Assembly: GCA_022711765.1 (NCBI GenBank)
Contig: JAKLEB010000002.1
Coordinates: forward strand, 753,726-817,725
Direction of reading: 5' to 3'
Length of the DNA: 64,000 bases
From: Candidatus Krumholzibacteriota bacterium
GTDB taxonomy: Bacteria; Krumholzibacteriota; Krumholzibacteriia; LZORAL124-64-63
The notes under the pieces are model-generated. The model saw nothing but the letters and a program-made list of their open reading frames with translations. It ran no database searches and had not been told where the DNA came from. Position 1 is the stretch's first letter, and the number at the start of each line of letters is the position of its first letter. Below are positions 34,567 to 44,162 of the stretch, piece after piece. The position numbers and the translations under genes were made by a program.

Positions 34567-36273
34567 TCACTTGATCAGCACGACCCGTTGGCTGCGCGAC
34601 TGCCAGCCGTCGTCCAGGCGGCAGACGTAGACCCCGGCGGGCAGACTGCGGCCGGCGTCGTCGCGCCCGTCCCAGACCTCCTGGTGCCGGCCGGCGTCGA
34701 GCGCCGCGTCGACCAGGGTGCGCAGCGCGCGTCCCTGCAGGTCGTGGATCCGCAACCGGACGCGGGCGGCGGCGCCGAGCGTGAACGCCACGTTCGTGCT
34801 CGGGTTGAACGGATTCGGCCACGGCGCCGCGAGCTCGAAGCGGGCGGCGTGGGGCGCCCCGGGCGCCGGCGGCGATCCGGGATCCTCGACCGCGAGCGTC
34901 GCGTGCGGGCTCGTCCGGATGCGGATGCCGGCTTCGCAGTTCGCGGTGCCGCCGAGGTCGACCCAGGCGGAGCCGCTGTAGCTCAGCCAGGTGTGCCCCG
35001 CGCCCCGGGACCCCTGGCCGTCGATCGCCACCGGGTAGACATAGCTCGCGTTCTGGAAGCGCACGGCCACGTAGTAATCGACGCCGGGCGAGAGCGCGAG
35101 CGGCGAGGTCAGCTCGACCGAGTGGTAGCCGGCGGCCGGGAAGCTCCGATTCAGCGCCGACGCTAGCAAGCCGCCGAGCGTCGTCCCGTCGAAGTCCGCA
35201 TAGACGTAGACGTCGACATCGACGGTCGCGTCGGTGGTCCAGAACTCGACGCGGTGCAGGTTGGTCTCGTCCGGCACGGTATGCCGCGCGAGGCCCCAGG
35301 CGGCGGTCTGGTTGTAGCCGTAGGCGCCGGTCCAGCCGCCCTCGTCCCAGGCGGCGACCGTGAGCTCCGGGTAGCTCGGCATCAGCTCGACGATCGCGCT
35401 CGACCACTTGCCGAATCCCGCCGAACCGTACGCGAGGTAGCAGTACCCCTCCGCCGAGCCATAGCCGCAGACGTCGCCCCAGCTCGCGCCCCAGCTGTTC
35501 TTGACGATCCAGCAGCCCGCGCCGCCGCCGGCGTGCGGCTGATCGTCGTCCCAGCCGACGAGCATCACGGCGTGGTTCGTCTGCTCGCCGCCCGCGTAGT
35601 AGAGCCCGGGTCCGCCGTCCCACTCGGTGAACGTCTGCCACCAGGACGGATTGCTCGAGTCGCCGGCGTAGACCGTGGTCGACAGCGGACCGTGGTCGAG
35701 GAGCGCTTGCTTGAGGTCGGCGGTCGCCGGCTGGAGGCCGCCGCTCAGCCAGTGCCAGGCGAGGACGGCGAAGCCTGGCTCGCAGCCGAGGTCGCAGGCG
35801 ACGTCGGCGGCGACGTACGGATCGCAGCTCTCGAGCGAAGCGCCGCGCAGGGTCAGCAGGTTCATGGCGATCTGCGCGTTGCCGCCGTTGCAGCTGTTCG
35901 CCTCGTAGTGGCATTCCTTGACCTGGTTTTCCGAGAGGTCGACCAGCTGGAGCCAGTCACGCAGCACGCGGGATTCGAGGTCGCCGACGGCCGCGAACGC
36001 GTAGCACGAGCCGCAGCTTCCCTGGTCCTTCGCGGGCGACACCTGGCCCTGCTCCCGCCAGTCGTGGCGCGCGGGAAGGTCGCGAGCCTTGGCCGGCGAC
36101 ACGGCCGGCAGCACGAGGTGAGACAGCTCGAGCGCGGGAGGCACGAATCCGGCCCCGGGATCGGTGCGGGCGATCGTCGGCGCGCGCTGAGGAGCCGGCT
36201 GCGCGGCGGCCGGACCGGCGCCGAGATCGAGCAAGCAGAAGAACGCGAGGACGACGACGGCGGTCCGGCGCAT
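34567..36273 (-). CDS. Secreted papain-like (C1) cysteine protease with sorting domain
   Basis: 568 residues. After a signal peptide (VVVLAFFCLLDLGAGPAAA) comes a short propeptide, then HDWREQGQVSPAKDQGSCGSCYAF with Cys90 as nucleophile, NHAVMLVGWDDD with His234 and WIVKNSWGASWGD with Asn259. All catalytic residues, including the oxyanion glutamine, are present. A jelly-roll-like region follows (TDATVDVDVYVYADFDG). The C-terminal ~85 residues are the FlgD-Ig-like module (WPNPFNPSTNVAF, DLQGRALRTLV, WDGRDDAGRSLPAGVY) ending QRVVLIK. It is likely exported and surface-attached or released to degrade external protein. Confidence 0.92.
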   Translation of the reverse strand: MRRTAVVVLAFFCLLDLGAGPAAAQPAPQRAPTIARTDPGAGFVPPALELSHLVLPAVSPAKARDLPARHDWREQGQVSPAKDQGSCGSCYAFAAVGDLESRVLRDWLQLVDLSENQVKECHYEANSCNGGNAQIAMNLLTLRGASLESCDPYVAADVACDLGCEPGFAVLAWHWLSGGLQPATADLKQALLDHGPLSTTVYAGDSSNPSWWQTFTEWDGGPGLYYAGGEQTNHAVMLVGWDDDQPHAGGGAGCWIVKNSWGASWGDVCGYGSAEGYCYLAYGSAGFGKWSSAIVELMPSYPELTVAAWDEGGWTGAYGYNQTAAWGLARHTVPDETNLHRVEFWTTDATVDVDVYVYADFDGTTLGGLLASALNRSFPAAGYHSVELTSPLALSPGVDYYVAVRFQNASYVYPVAIDGQGSRGAGHTWLSYSGSAWVDLGGTANCEAGIRIRTSPHATLAVEDPGSPPAPGAPHAARFELAAPWPNPFNPSTNVAFTLGAAARVRLRIHDLQGRALRTLVDAALDAGRHQEVWDGRDDAGRSLPAGVYVCRLDDGWQSRSQRVVLIK

Positions 36274-36531
36274 GAGGGCCTCCCGGGGAGAGACGGCGGC
36301 AAGGGTCGATCCGGTGTCCTATCGGCGGCCCGAAAGCGGGCTTGAACCTCGACAGCGGGCCGGGCCGGGACGGGCTCGCGCCGCCGGCTGTTTTCGGTTG
36401 CGGGAACCTCTCGCGACACGGACACTCGCCGATCGGAAACCAGACCGCGACGGCGTTGGCGCCGGACCGATCGGCGCGCCCTGGGACGCCGCCGAGAGTG
36501 GACGCAAACGACGGCGCCAACGGAGGAACTC

Positions 36532-38928
36532 ATGCCTCGCGGAAACGTGCGGCGGTTCGCGCCGGACCTGGTCCTGGTCCTGCTCGTCGGGGGATTCGTC
36601 TGGTTCCTCAGCGGCGACGCCAGCCGGCCGGTCGTGCCCTGGGATCTCCTGGCGCCGCTGCAATACGGGTTCGTGGCGGCGCTCGCGATCCTGGCGTACC
36701 GCTGCGCGGCCGCAGAGGGGGCTCCCAGGCGCATCCGCCTGTCGTTCATCGCGGCGATCGTCCTCGCGTGCCTGGCGATCTCGCTCTGCAGTCGCCGGAA
36801 CGATCCCTATTTCTGGGACGGACTGACGAGCGCGGCCCGCGCCGCGCTGGTGCGGGAGGGGCAGAGCCTGGTCGCCAGCCACGAACGCTTCTCCCTGTTC
36901 TACTACTTCGTGGCGTTTCTCCAGACGCTCGGCGACGACGCCGTCGCCGTCGTCCGGCTCGGTGCCGGTCTGGTGGCCATGAGCGCGTTCGTCGGGCTCG
37001 GCCTGGTCGCCGCCCGCCAGGGCGGGCGCGGCGCGGGCGTCGCCGCCGCGTGCCTGGCGATCGGCGCGCCCCCCCTGTTCTGCCTGAGCCACTGGCTGTA
37101 CATCGACATGTTCCTGCTGGCGATCTGCATGGGGCTGCTCGTCCAGTGCGACATCGTCTGCCGCCGGCCGACCGGTCCGGGATTCGCGCTGCTGGCGGCG
37201 CTGCTGGCGGCCAGCCTCCTGACCAAGGAGTACGCCCTGCTCGCCCTCCCGGTGTGCGGGGGGATCTGGTGGCTGCGGCGGCGAGCGGCCGCCGCGCGGA
37301 TCTGGCGCGGCATCGCCGGCGCCAGGCGCGGCGCGATGCTCGTCGCCGTCGGCGTCGTCCTCGGCGGGCTCGGCTTCGCCTTCTGGAGGCTCTACCTGAG
37401 TTTCTGGCGAGGCCTCTATCCGCCGGGCGGGCCGGCCTGGGGCCTCTGGCCCCTGGTGATCATACCCGGCAATCCGCACGTGCCGGTCGCCGATCAGCTG
37501 CGGCTGTTCGCCGATCTCCTCCGCCAGAACCTGGCCCAGCTCGCGGGATCGGGACTGCTCGGTTTCGCGCTGCTGGGCCTGATCGAGGTGCGGCCCCACC
37601 GGCGCGCGGTTGCCTGGCTGGTGCTGTCGGGCGCGTGCGCGCTCGCGATCTGGCCGCATTTCCAGCTCGAGCCGGCGCCCTTGAATCGGCTGTGGAACTG
37701 GGGCGAGGCGCTGGAGTGGCTCGCCCCGGCCGTCCTCGTCCTGATGGGCGCGCTGCGCCTCGGCGGCCTGGTGTCCTTCCGGGTGAGCGGCTGGCAGGCC
37801 GTCATGCTCGCGAGCACCGGCGTGGCGATCGTCTACTTCTCGCTCGTCGCCAAGGTGACGAAGATCGACGGGACGCTGCAGGCGTTCCTCGACTGGCGCT
37901 ATCCGCTCTTTGCTTACGCCTTCCTGGCGGTCCTCGCCGGAGAATGCGCCGTCCGGCTCGTGGCCCTCGGTCGAGCGCGGGGCCGGCCGGCGCTCGCGCT
38001 CGCCTGCCTCGCGCCGGCGTTGCTGATGGGCGCGAACCTCGTCGCCGGCACGAACTACGTGCGGCAGGCCGCGACCTACACGAACGATCAGCTGCTCGGC
38101 GTGCGCGAGGCGATCGCGCTGGCCAAGGCCCGCAACGTCGAGGTGCTGACGACCTGGCCGTACTGGTACCCGGACGCGACGCGGCCGCTCAACTACGGTC
38201 CCTTCCGCTGGCGCGACGAAGGCGTCGCGCTGGGCCTGCTCGGCCCCGGCGACGTCTCGCCGGACGCCAGTCAGATCGCGCTCTTCGACACGCGATTCGT
38301 GCGCGAGCACGACCTGAGGATCGAGCGCCCGGGATCGCTCGAATTCACGAGCCCGGTGCCGGTGATCGCGCCCCTGCGCCCTGGGGTCGTGACCATGACC
38401 GGGCCGACCGTGTCCGTCGTGGACCTCGGGGCGCCCAGGTCGAGGCTCGATTTCGCGCCCTACCGGGAGGAGTTCGCCCGGCCCGACCCCGCGGACCGGA
38501 CCGCGCCGGTCTGGCACGGGCTCGGCGACTACGAGATCTGGAACGGCAACCTCACGATGCGCTGGAGCGTCGCGGACCGAGTCGAGGTCCGCCTCGGTCC
38601 GGCCCGCGCGGACACGTTCCTCGTCGCGCTGAGAGCCAGGGCGTTCGACGGGGTGCCCGACCAGACCGTCGACCTCGGCGTCAACGACCACTCGCTCGGA
38701 GCCATCCCGCTCGCGACGCGCTGGCAGGTCGTGCGCTGGACGATCCCGGGCGACCTCGTGAACGCGCAGGCGGGCAACCGGTTGACGATCACGCCTCGCG
38801 CCGCCGGACGCCCGGCGGATCGGCCGGGAGCGTCGTCCGGGGACCGGCGCCGGCTCGGCGTCGGCTTCGACTGGCTGCAGATCGATCCTCGCGACCGAAA
38901 CGGCGCGGCCCCGGCGGGCGCGCGCTAG
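36532..38928 (+). CDS. GT39/ArnT-like polytopic membrane protein
   Basis: 798 residues from an ATG after GGAGGA. About 10-12 membrane helices fill residues 10-520, with SRRNDPYFWDGLTSAARAALVREGQSL in the first large loop, where PMT/ArnT-type glycosyltransferases hold their catalytic acids. The last ~230 residues are soluble and beta-rich (TVDLGVNDHSLGAIPLATRWQVVRW), like a carbohydrate-binding or periplasmic cap. A lipid-linked-sugar transferase to an envelope acceptor is the best guess; a plain membrane protein of unknown role remains possible. The 258-base divergent gap upstream shows no convincing promoter hexamers. Confidence 0.7.
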   Translation: MPRGNVRRFAPDLVLVLLVGGFVWFLSGDASRPVVPWDLLAPLQYGFVAALAILAYRCAAAEGAPRRIRLSFIAAIVLACLAISLCSRRNDPYFWDGLTSAARAALVREGQSLVASHERFSLFYYFVAFLQTLGDDAVAVVRLGAGLVAMSAFVGLGLVAARQGGRGAGVAAACLAIGAPPLFCLSHWLYIDMFLLAICMGLLVQCDIVCRRPTGPGFALLAALLAASLLTKEYALLALPVCGGIWWLRRRAAAARIWRGIAGARRGAMLVAVGVVLGGLGFAFWRLYLSFWRGLYPPGGPAWGLWPLVIIPGNPHVPVADQLRLFADLLRQNLAQLAGSGLLGFALLGLIEVRPHRRAVAWLVLSGACALAIWPHFQLEPAPLNRLWNWGEALEWLAPAVLVLMGALRLGGLVSFRVSGWQAVMLASTGVAIVYFSLVAKVTKIDGTLQAFLDWRYPLFAYAFLAVLAGECAVRLVALGRARGRPALALACLAPALLMGANLVAGTNYVRQAATYTNDQLLGVREAIALAKARNVEVLTTWPYWYPDATRPLNYGPFRWRDEGVALGLLGPGDVSPDASQIALFDTRFVREHDLRIERPGSLEFTSPVPVIAPLRPGVVTMTGPTVSVVDLGAPRSRLDFAPYREEFARPDPADRTAPVWHGLGDYEIWNGNLTMRWSVADRVEVRLGPARADTFLVALRARAFDGVPDQTVDLGVNDHSLGAIPLATRWQVVRWTIPGDLVNAQAGNRLTITPRAAGRPADRPGASSGDRRRLGVGFDWLQIDPRDRNGAAPAGAR

Positions 38929-38934
38929 GCCCGC

Positions 38935-41214
38935 TCACTCCGCGAATTCCTCGGCCAGGTTGTGGTCGATCACGTACAGGCAGACCTCGCGCGCGCTCGA
39001 CTCGTTGTAGCCGTAGCGGTCGCCGAGGTTGGCGATGAGGAAGCGGACGTCGGTCTGGATCTTGTGGTCGTAGGTCTTGAAGTCCTCGGTCCCGTAGTCC
39101 TTCAGCGCGCGCCGGAAGTTCGCGTTCTGCAGCAGGGGCTCGAGGACCTTGGCCTTCAGGTGGAAGACGTAGCGGTCCCGCAGCGCGAGGTAGAGCTCGG
39201 TTTCGGTGATCGCCTTGCCGCCGACCATGATCTCCTGGGTGAGCGTGCGGGAGGTGTAGGTGCGCTGGGTCTCCGCGCGGAACTCGCGCCGCCGCCGCGC
39301 GCTGGTGTCGGCGCCCAGGAGGCGGTCTTCGATGCCGGACAGGAACGCCTCGGTGACCACCAGCTTGTCGTGCGTGTACGAGCAGGTGACGCTGGTACCG
39401 ATCTCGAAGTTCAAGGCGAACAGGTAGTTCTGCACGTCGCGGGTGATCTGCTGTTCGTTGTAGTCGAAGAGCGACTCCTTGACCTCCTGCAGCGTCTGGT
39501 AGTTGTACATGCTGCGCAGGGCGTCGAGGAAGCCCTTCGGCAGCTTCTTGCCGAGCTCGGGACGGGTCTTCGTGAAGAAGTTCACCAGGGTGTCCATCGT
39601 GATCAGCTGGCCGTCGCGCGATTGCGAGGCGTAGAGGTCCTGGAAGATGTCGAGGGCGTCGCGGCCGCTGAATCCCCGGCCGCCCTCGGTCTCCGCCTCG
39701 GCGATGATCTGTCGCCGCCGGCGCGCAGTGAAGGCTTTGCGGTCCTCCTCGTCGAGCCAGGTGGGGATCACGCCGGTGTAGATGGCCATCTTCAGCAGGT
39801 GGAGGTTCTCGTCGCAGTACAGGAGGTACTTGCGGCCGTCGCCGATCCAGTCGAGCAGCGCGGGCGACGATTCGTTCAGCCGGCTCGAGATGATCACGCG
39901 CGCGAAGTTCTCGAGCACGCGCGGCAGGAAGCTCTCGTGGATGTGGCGGCCGAAGATGTTCTCGTAGATCGCCACTTCCGTGGCGGAGTCGAGGACGTAG
40001 TTGATGTTGATGCGCTCGATGCGGTCGGTCAGCGACTGGAATCCGCTGATGTTCTGCTCGTCCTCGGGGTTCATCACGCCGAGGAAGAGCGAGTACACGC
40101 GCTCCTCGACCTCGTCGACCTTGTGCACGCCGTCGCTGATCATGTTGTGCAGCTCGAGGAGCCGGTCTTTGTTGTGGCCTTTGAGGTCCATCAGCGCGAA
40201 GACGCCGTTGTTCGTGCGCGCGTAGCGCGAGAAGATGTAGCGGACCTGGCTGGAGCCGAGCAGCGCGTCGAGCCGCTGCTGGAGCTCGGGGTTGGTCTGC
40301 ACGGGCTGGCGGGTCAGCCGGTCGCCGGGGTTGAAGACCGTGATCCCCTCCCCGAGGCGCCGGTTGAAATGGTACGGCCGCGCGTGGATCATGCGGAAGA
40401 CCGCGGCGGGGTCGTCGAGCTTGAACAGCAGCGCCTGGTAGAGCGAGGTGCAGATCGTGCAGGGCTCGTCGCGGAAGACCCAGTCGTATTCCTTGCCCGT
40501 CGACAGGTTCCACTTGAACTGATCGCTCTGGAAGAGCTCGTCGAGGAATCGCGCCCGCTGCTCCTTGGGGATCAAGAGGAGGGGGTTGTCGTGGCTCGGG
40601 CAGGGCACTTCCAGGTAGTTCTGCCGCGGCTGCGCCTGGCGATTGCCGGCGAGGTCCTGCAGCAGCTTCGTCGTGCGGCGGTCGCCGAGCAGCCGGACCA
40701 GCTGCTCCGAGGCGTCCGCGCCGCCGCCGTCGGCGAGCAGCGAACGGTCCAGACGCCAGACCGTCTCGTAGCGGCAGCCCTCGGGGCTGTTGGCGTACTC
40801 CTCGAATCGTTTGAGGAGGTTGTTGAGGAAGATCGACTTGCCGCTGCCCGGCGGGCCCTCGAACAGGTAGATCTTGTTCTGCTGGGCGCCGCCGCGGAAG
40901 CCGGCGATCACGCTCATGAAACGGTTCGCGAAGATGCGGTCGGCGAAGAACGGCTGATCGCTGCCCTCGACGAGGAGCGGCCCGAAATCGTAGGCGATGA
41001 AATTGATCGACTCGGGGTCGTCGGGATACTCGTCGCGGCCCCGGCCGACGTACGCGCGCACCATGTCGTGGAAGACCTGGTGGACGTTGCGGATCAGGCG
41101 GTCGGGTCGCCAGCGGAGCTGCGCCAGGAAGTCCTCGAAGGCGAGGGTGCGGCCGGCCTCGAGTCCGCGCTGGCTGTCGGCGAGGTCGCTCAGCGCCTTG
41201 TGGATCGGGTCCAT
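38935..41214 (-). CDS. Second, divergent PrkA-family AAA+ protein kinase-like protein
   Basis: 759 residues. The AAA+ core has Walker A LFEGPPGSGKSIF, a VYSLFLGVMNPEDEQN segment at the Walker B/sensor position and a PrkA-like CPSHDNPLLLIP block, plus a CTIC pair. Beyond it are the long helical region and kinase-like C-terminus of the PrkA family (KLPKGFLDALRSMYNYQT, IGTSVTCSYTHDK). It is only distantly similar to the PrkA encoded at 44163-46223 in the same operon. PrkA proteins phosphorylate protein targets or act as AAA+ proteases in stress and starvation. It starts 2 bases after the SpoVR stop and is the last gene of the operon. Confidence 0.82.
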   Translation of the reverse strand: MDPIHKALSDLADSQRGLEAGRTLAFEDFLAQLRWRPDRLIRNVHQVFHDMVRAYVGRGRDEYPDDPESINFIAYDFGPLLVEGSDQPFFADRIFANRFMSVIAGFRGGAQQNKIYLFEGPPGSGKSIFLNNLLKRFEEYANSPEGCRYETVWRLDRSLLADGGGADASEQLVRLLGDRRTTKLLQDLAGNRQAQPRQNYLEVPCPSHDNPLLLIPKEQRARFLDELFQSDQFKWNLSTGKEYDWVFRDEPCTICTSLYQALLFKLDDPAAVFRMIHARPYHFNRRLGEGITVFNPGDRLTRQPVQTNPELQQRLDALLGSSQVRYIFSRYARTNNGVFALMDLKGHNKDRLLELHNMISDGVHKVDEVEERVYSLFLGVMNPEDEQNISGFQSLTDRIERININYVLDSATEVAIYENIFGRHIHESFLPRVLENFARVIISSRLNESSPALLDWIGDGRKYLLYCDENLHLLKMAIYTGVIPTWLDEEDRKAFTARRRRQIIAEAETEGGRGFSGRDALDIFQDLYASQSRDGQLITMDTLVNFFTKTRPELGKKLPKGFLDALRSMYNYQTLQEVKESLFDYNEQQITRDVQNYLFALNFEIGTSVTCSYTHDKLVVTEAFLSGIEDRLLGADTSARRRREFRAETQRTYTSRTLTQEIMVGGKAITETELYLALRDRYVFHLKAKVLEPLLQNANFRRALKDYGTEDFKTYDHKIQTDVRFLIANLGDRYGYNESSAREVCLYVIDHNLAEEFAE

Positions 41215-41216
41215 GC

Positions 41217-42860
41217 CTAGATCACCTCTCGCTCGAGCTGGCGGTCCTTCATCGTGTAGCGGACGCGCGCCCAGGTGATGTCCAGCGCCCCGGCGGTGTC
41301 GCCGGCGCCCGCCGCGGCGCCGTCGTCCCTGCCCGGCCGCTCGATGGACTCGACTTCCGAGGTCTCGAGCACCACCGGATTGCCCCAGAGATACTCGATC
41401 CCGAGCAGCGTGTTCTGGACGAATTCACGCACCAGCGGCTTGCCCTCGAAGTGATGGACGAGGTGCAGCGCGCCGCCCCTGGTCCGGGCGACGTCGATCG
41501 TGACGTGCGGCGGGTGATAGAGCTGGTCGAGGACCATCTGTTTGTACTGGTCCGCGGACCGGCTCTTGACGTACCACTGCCAGACCAGGCGCGACTCGTC
41601 GAGCCGCCGATCGGCGACGAAGAGCTTGTGCGCGTCGACGAAATCCTGCTCGAGGAAGGTGCTCGCGAACAGGTAGTCGTTGAGGTTCTCCCGCACCGCG
41701 AAGAGGTATTCGCGACCGGCGCCGGACTTGCGGTCGAAGCGGCGGCGGCGGTCCGCGTCGAGCAGCGAGAGGAACGCGCGGCTGTAGCGTCCCTTGTCGG
41801 CGGCCGCTTCGATCCAGTAGAAGAGCCGCATGCCGAGCGCGTAGGGATTCAGGCCGATCCGGGGCATGCTGGTGACCGCGGCGTTGACGCGAGCGAAGTC
41901 GACCTCGTGGCCGGCGATGCGGTCGTCGCGCATGAAGAGGGTCTCGTGCCAGTAGCTCGACCAGCCCTCGTTCATGATCTTGGTGCGAATCTGCGGCTGG
42001 AAGTAGAGCGAGGTCTGGCGCACGATCTGGACGACCTGCTGCATCCACTTGTTCTCTTCCTGGTTCAGGAAGCGGCTGTGGTCGAGCACGAACTGCATGA
42101 CGTCGCGATGGCGCGGCGCCGGCGTGCGGCCGGACCGCTCGTACATGGCGGCGAACTCGGGGTACTTGCGCTGAACCGCCTTGAAGAATACGTCCTCGCC
42201 GGCCGTTCCCGCCTCGCGCTGACACTCGTTGAACCGCGTGACTTCCTTGACGTAGTCGCTGATCCTGAGCTGCTTGATCTCCTGCAGGAAGACGTCGAAG
42301 TACCAGTCCAGCCGCCGGCTCCAGTCGCCGCGCGGGGGCCGGTACAGGTCCGAGATCAGGCCGTGGAAATCGACGAGGTTGTCCATCGCGCGGGCGAACT
42401 CGATCACGTAATCGACCCAGCGGCCGTGCTCGGAGCGCAGCCGGGCCAGGGCGCGCTTGTTCGCGAGGGCTTGGCCCGCGAAGTCGTCGTCCCAGGTGTG
42501 GCGGAAGAAGAGGTTGTTCTGGAAGAAGTCGATATGGCCGAGGACGTGGTAGAAGATCATCACGTTCAGCCAGTCGGGGTTGTTGTCGTTGTAGAAGCTG
42601 ATCGCGGGCCGGGTGTTGATGACCGTCTCGTAGGGGTTGCTGGGGTAGAGCTCGTAGCGGCCGCGGCCCTGGAGGACCTCGAGGTCGTGGACCCAGTAGT
42701 CGTACAGCGTCGGGATCATGACCTTGGGCGACAGCTCGACCAGATCGCGGTTGGTGACGACGTACTCGAGCGTCTCGTCGTCGAAGCGGAGTCCGGCGTC
42801 GCGGGCGCGCTCCTTGCAACCTTCCATGATGCGTTTGGCGTGCTGGTCGATCAGCTGCAT
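41217..42860 (-). CDS. spoVR: SpoVR/YcgB family protein
   Basis: 547 residues from the ATG at 42860, with AAGGGG 6 bases upstream; the long frame before it is a shadow. YELYPSNPYETVINTRPAISFYNDNNPDWLNVMIFYHVLGHIDFFQNN is the SpoVR-defining region with conserved His and Asn/Asp residues, and WMQQVVQIVRQTSLYFQPQIRTKIMNEGWSSYWHE is its second block. The family acts in spore cortex formation in Bacillus and in stationary-phase/stress responses elsewhere; the biochemical role is unsettled. It sits between DUF444 and the second PrkA, in the same order as the yeaG-yeaH-ycgB association known from proteobacteria. Confidence 0.95.
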   Translation of the reverse strand: MQLIDQHAKRIMEGCKERARDAGLRFDDETLEYVVTNRDLVELSPKVMIPTLYDYWVHDLEVLQGRGRYELYPSNPYETVINTRPAISFYNDNNPDWLNVMIFYHVLGHIDFFQNNLFFRHTWDDDFAGQALANKRALARLRSEHGRWVDYVIEFARAMDNLVDFHGLISDLYRPPRGDWSRRLDWYFDVFLQEIKQLRISDYVKEVTRFNECQREAGTAGEDVFFKAVQRKYPEFAAMYERSGRTPAPRHRDVMQFVLDHSRFLNQEENKWMQQVVQIVRQTSLYFQPQIRTKIMNEGWSSYWHETLFMRDDRIAGHEVDFARVNAAVTSMPRIGLNPYALGMRLFYWIEAAADKGRYSRAFLSLLDADRRRRFDRKSGAGREYLFAVRENLNDYLFASTFLEQDFVDAHKLFVADRRLDESRLVWQWYVKSRSADQYKQMVLDQLYHPPHVTIDVARTRGGALHLVHHFEGKPLVREFVQNTLLGIEYLWGNPVVLETSEVESIERPGRDDGAAAGAGDTAGALDITWARVRYTMKDRQLEREVI

Positions 42861-42871
42861 GGCCGCCCCTT

Positions 42872-44161
42872 CTAGGCGCTGATGAGCTCGCGGATGCCGT
42901 CGATGAGCCGCTGCTCGTCGGCCGCCTCGGGCATCACGTCCAGCCGCAGCCGGCGCCGCTGCTCGGCGAGCAGTCCGGAATCCGTCAGGTACCGCACGAC
43001 CGCGGTCGAGTCCGCGGCGCCGTGCTCGCTCGCGACGACCGTCACGCCGACGCGCGCGGCGTAACCGAGCATCGTCTCGATCGCCGGCAGGCACTCCTTG
43101 CCGTCGGTGTCCCAGTCGTCGCCGTCGGTGCCGTGGAACACGTAGATGTTGTTGTCCTGCGCGAGGTTCTCGCGCGCCACGATCTCGTTCACGAGCTGGA
43201 AGGCGGAGGCGACCTTGGTCCCGCCGGCGACGCGGCTGTTGTAGTAGGTGTAGAAGTCGTCGACCTCCCTGGCGTCCGTGTCGTGCAGGATGAACCGCGG
43301 GTCGATCTGACCGGCGTACTGGTAGAGGATCCAGCTGTAGATCAGGACATGCTGGCTGACGACCTGCTCGGTCGGCCGGCCGCTCATCGAGCCGGAGTAG
43401 TCGCGGAGGAAGAAGACCACCGCCTGCGACTCGAAATCGCGTTCCTTCGCCAGGACGCGGTAGACCTTGTCGCGAGGCGCGATCATCAGTCCGGCGGGGT
43501 CGACGGCCTCGTCGCCCTTCACGTTGCCGAGCGCGATGTTGGTCTCGACGATCTGGCGCAGCGTGGCCTTCTTGTCGAGCAGCTGGCCGGCGCCCCGGTG
43601 CCGATCGGTGAAGTCGAAGACGTAGCGGGTGAGCGAGCGCCGCTTGCCCTTGTCCTCGAGGTTGGGCAGCTGGAACTGCTCGGTCAGGATGCGGCCGAGG
43701 TCGTAGGCGTTGCTCTCCAGCTCGTGGGGGCCGCCTTCGCCCTGCCCGGGCCCGCTGCCGTCGTCCTCGCCGGCCTCGGGCCGCACGGGCTGCTCGCCGA
43801 TGATCTCGCCTTCTTCGCCCTCGCCGCTGCCGCCCGCGCCGCCGGAACCCTCGGGCCGATCGGCGAACTTGTTGTCGTGCAGGAGCTTCTCCTCGACCGT
43901 GGTCGGGACGACGACGACCTTGTGCTGCCCGCCGCGGCCGGGCTTCACCAGGCGGCCGATGCGGATCTTGCGGGGAAAGCCATCGGCCTCGCGCTGCTTG
44001 TCGCGCTCCATCAGGTCGTCGAGCGAGCCGATCCGCACCGCGTAGCTGCCGCGCGCGGCGCTCAGGGTCAGCTGCCAGCTCGGGTCCGCGTGGGCGTACG
44101 GGTCGTTGCCGATCCGCCGGACGATCCGGATTCCAGGCGTGTACCGCGGCCGCCGCTCCAT
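42872..44161 (-). CDS. yeaH: DUF444/YeaH/YhbH VWA-domain protein
   Basis: 429 residues. Translation is placed at the ATG at 44161 because GGAGG (44174-44178) is 12 bases before it; the ATG at 44173 abuts that site with no spacing. The N-terminal region has RIGRLVKPGRGGQHKVVVVPTT, typical of the family, followed by an acidic/Gly linker. A von Willebrand A-type domain follows with MIDAS-like RDYSGSMSG and HGTDGDDWDTDG. YeaH partners YeaG/PrkA in E. coli nutrient-stress adaptation. It is the second gene of the operon, with its start near the PrkA stop. Confidence 0.94.
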   Translation of the reverse strand: MERRPRYTPGIRIVRRIGNDPYAHADPSWQLTLSAARGSYAVRIGSLDDLMERDKQREADGFPRKIRIGRLVKPGRGGQHKVVVVPTTVEEKLLHDNKFADRPEGSGGAGGSGEGEEGEIIGEQPVRPEAGEDDGSGPGQGEGGPHELESNAYDLGRILTEQFQLPNLEDKGKRRSLTRYVFDFTDRHRGAGQLLDKKATLRQIVETNIALGNVKGDEAVDPAGLMIAPRDKVYRVLAKERDFESQAVVFFLRDYSGSMSGRPTEQVVSQHVLIYSWILYQYAGQIDPRFILHDTDAREVDDFYTYYNSRVAGGTKVASAFQLVNEIVARENLAQDNNIYVFHGTDGDDWDTDGKECLPAIETMLGYAARVGVTVVASEHGAADSTAVVRYLTDSGLLAEQRRRLRLDVMPEAADEQRLIDGIRELISA

Positions 44162-44162
44162 C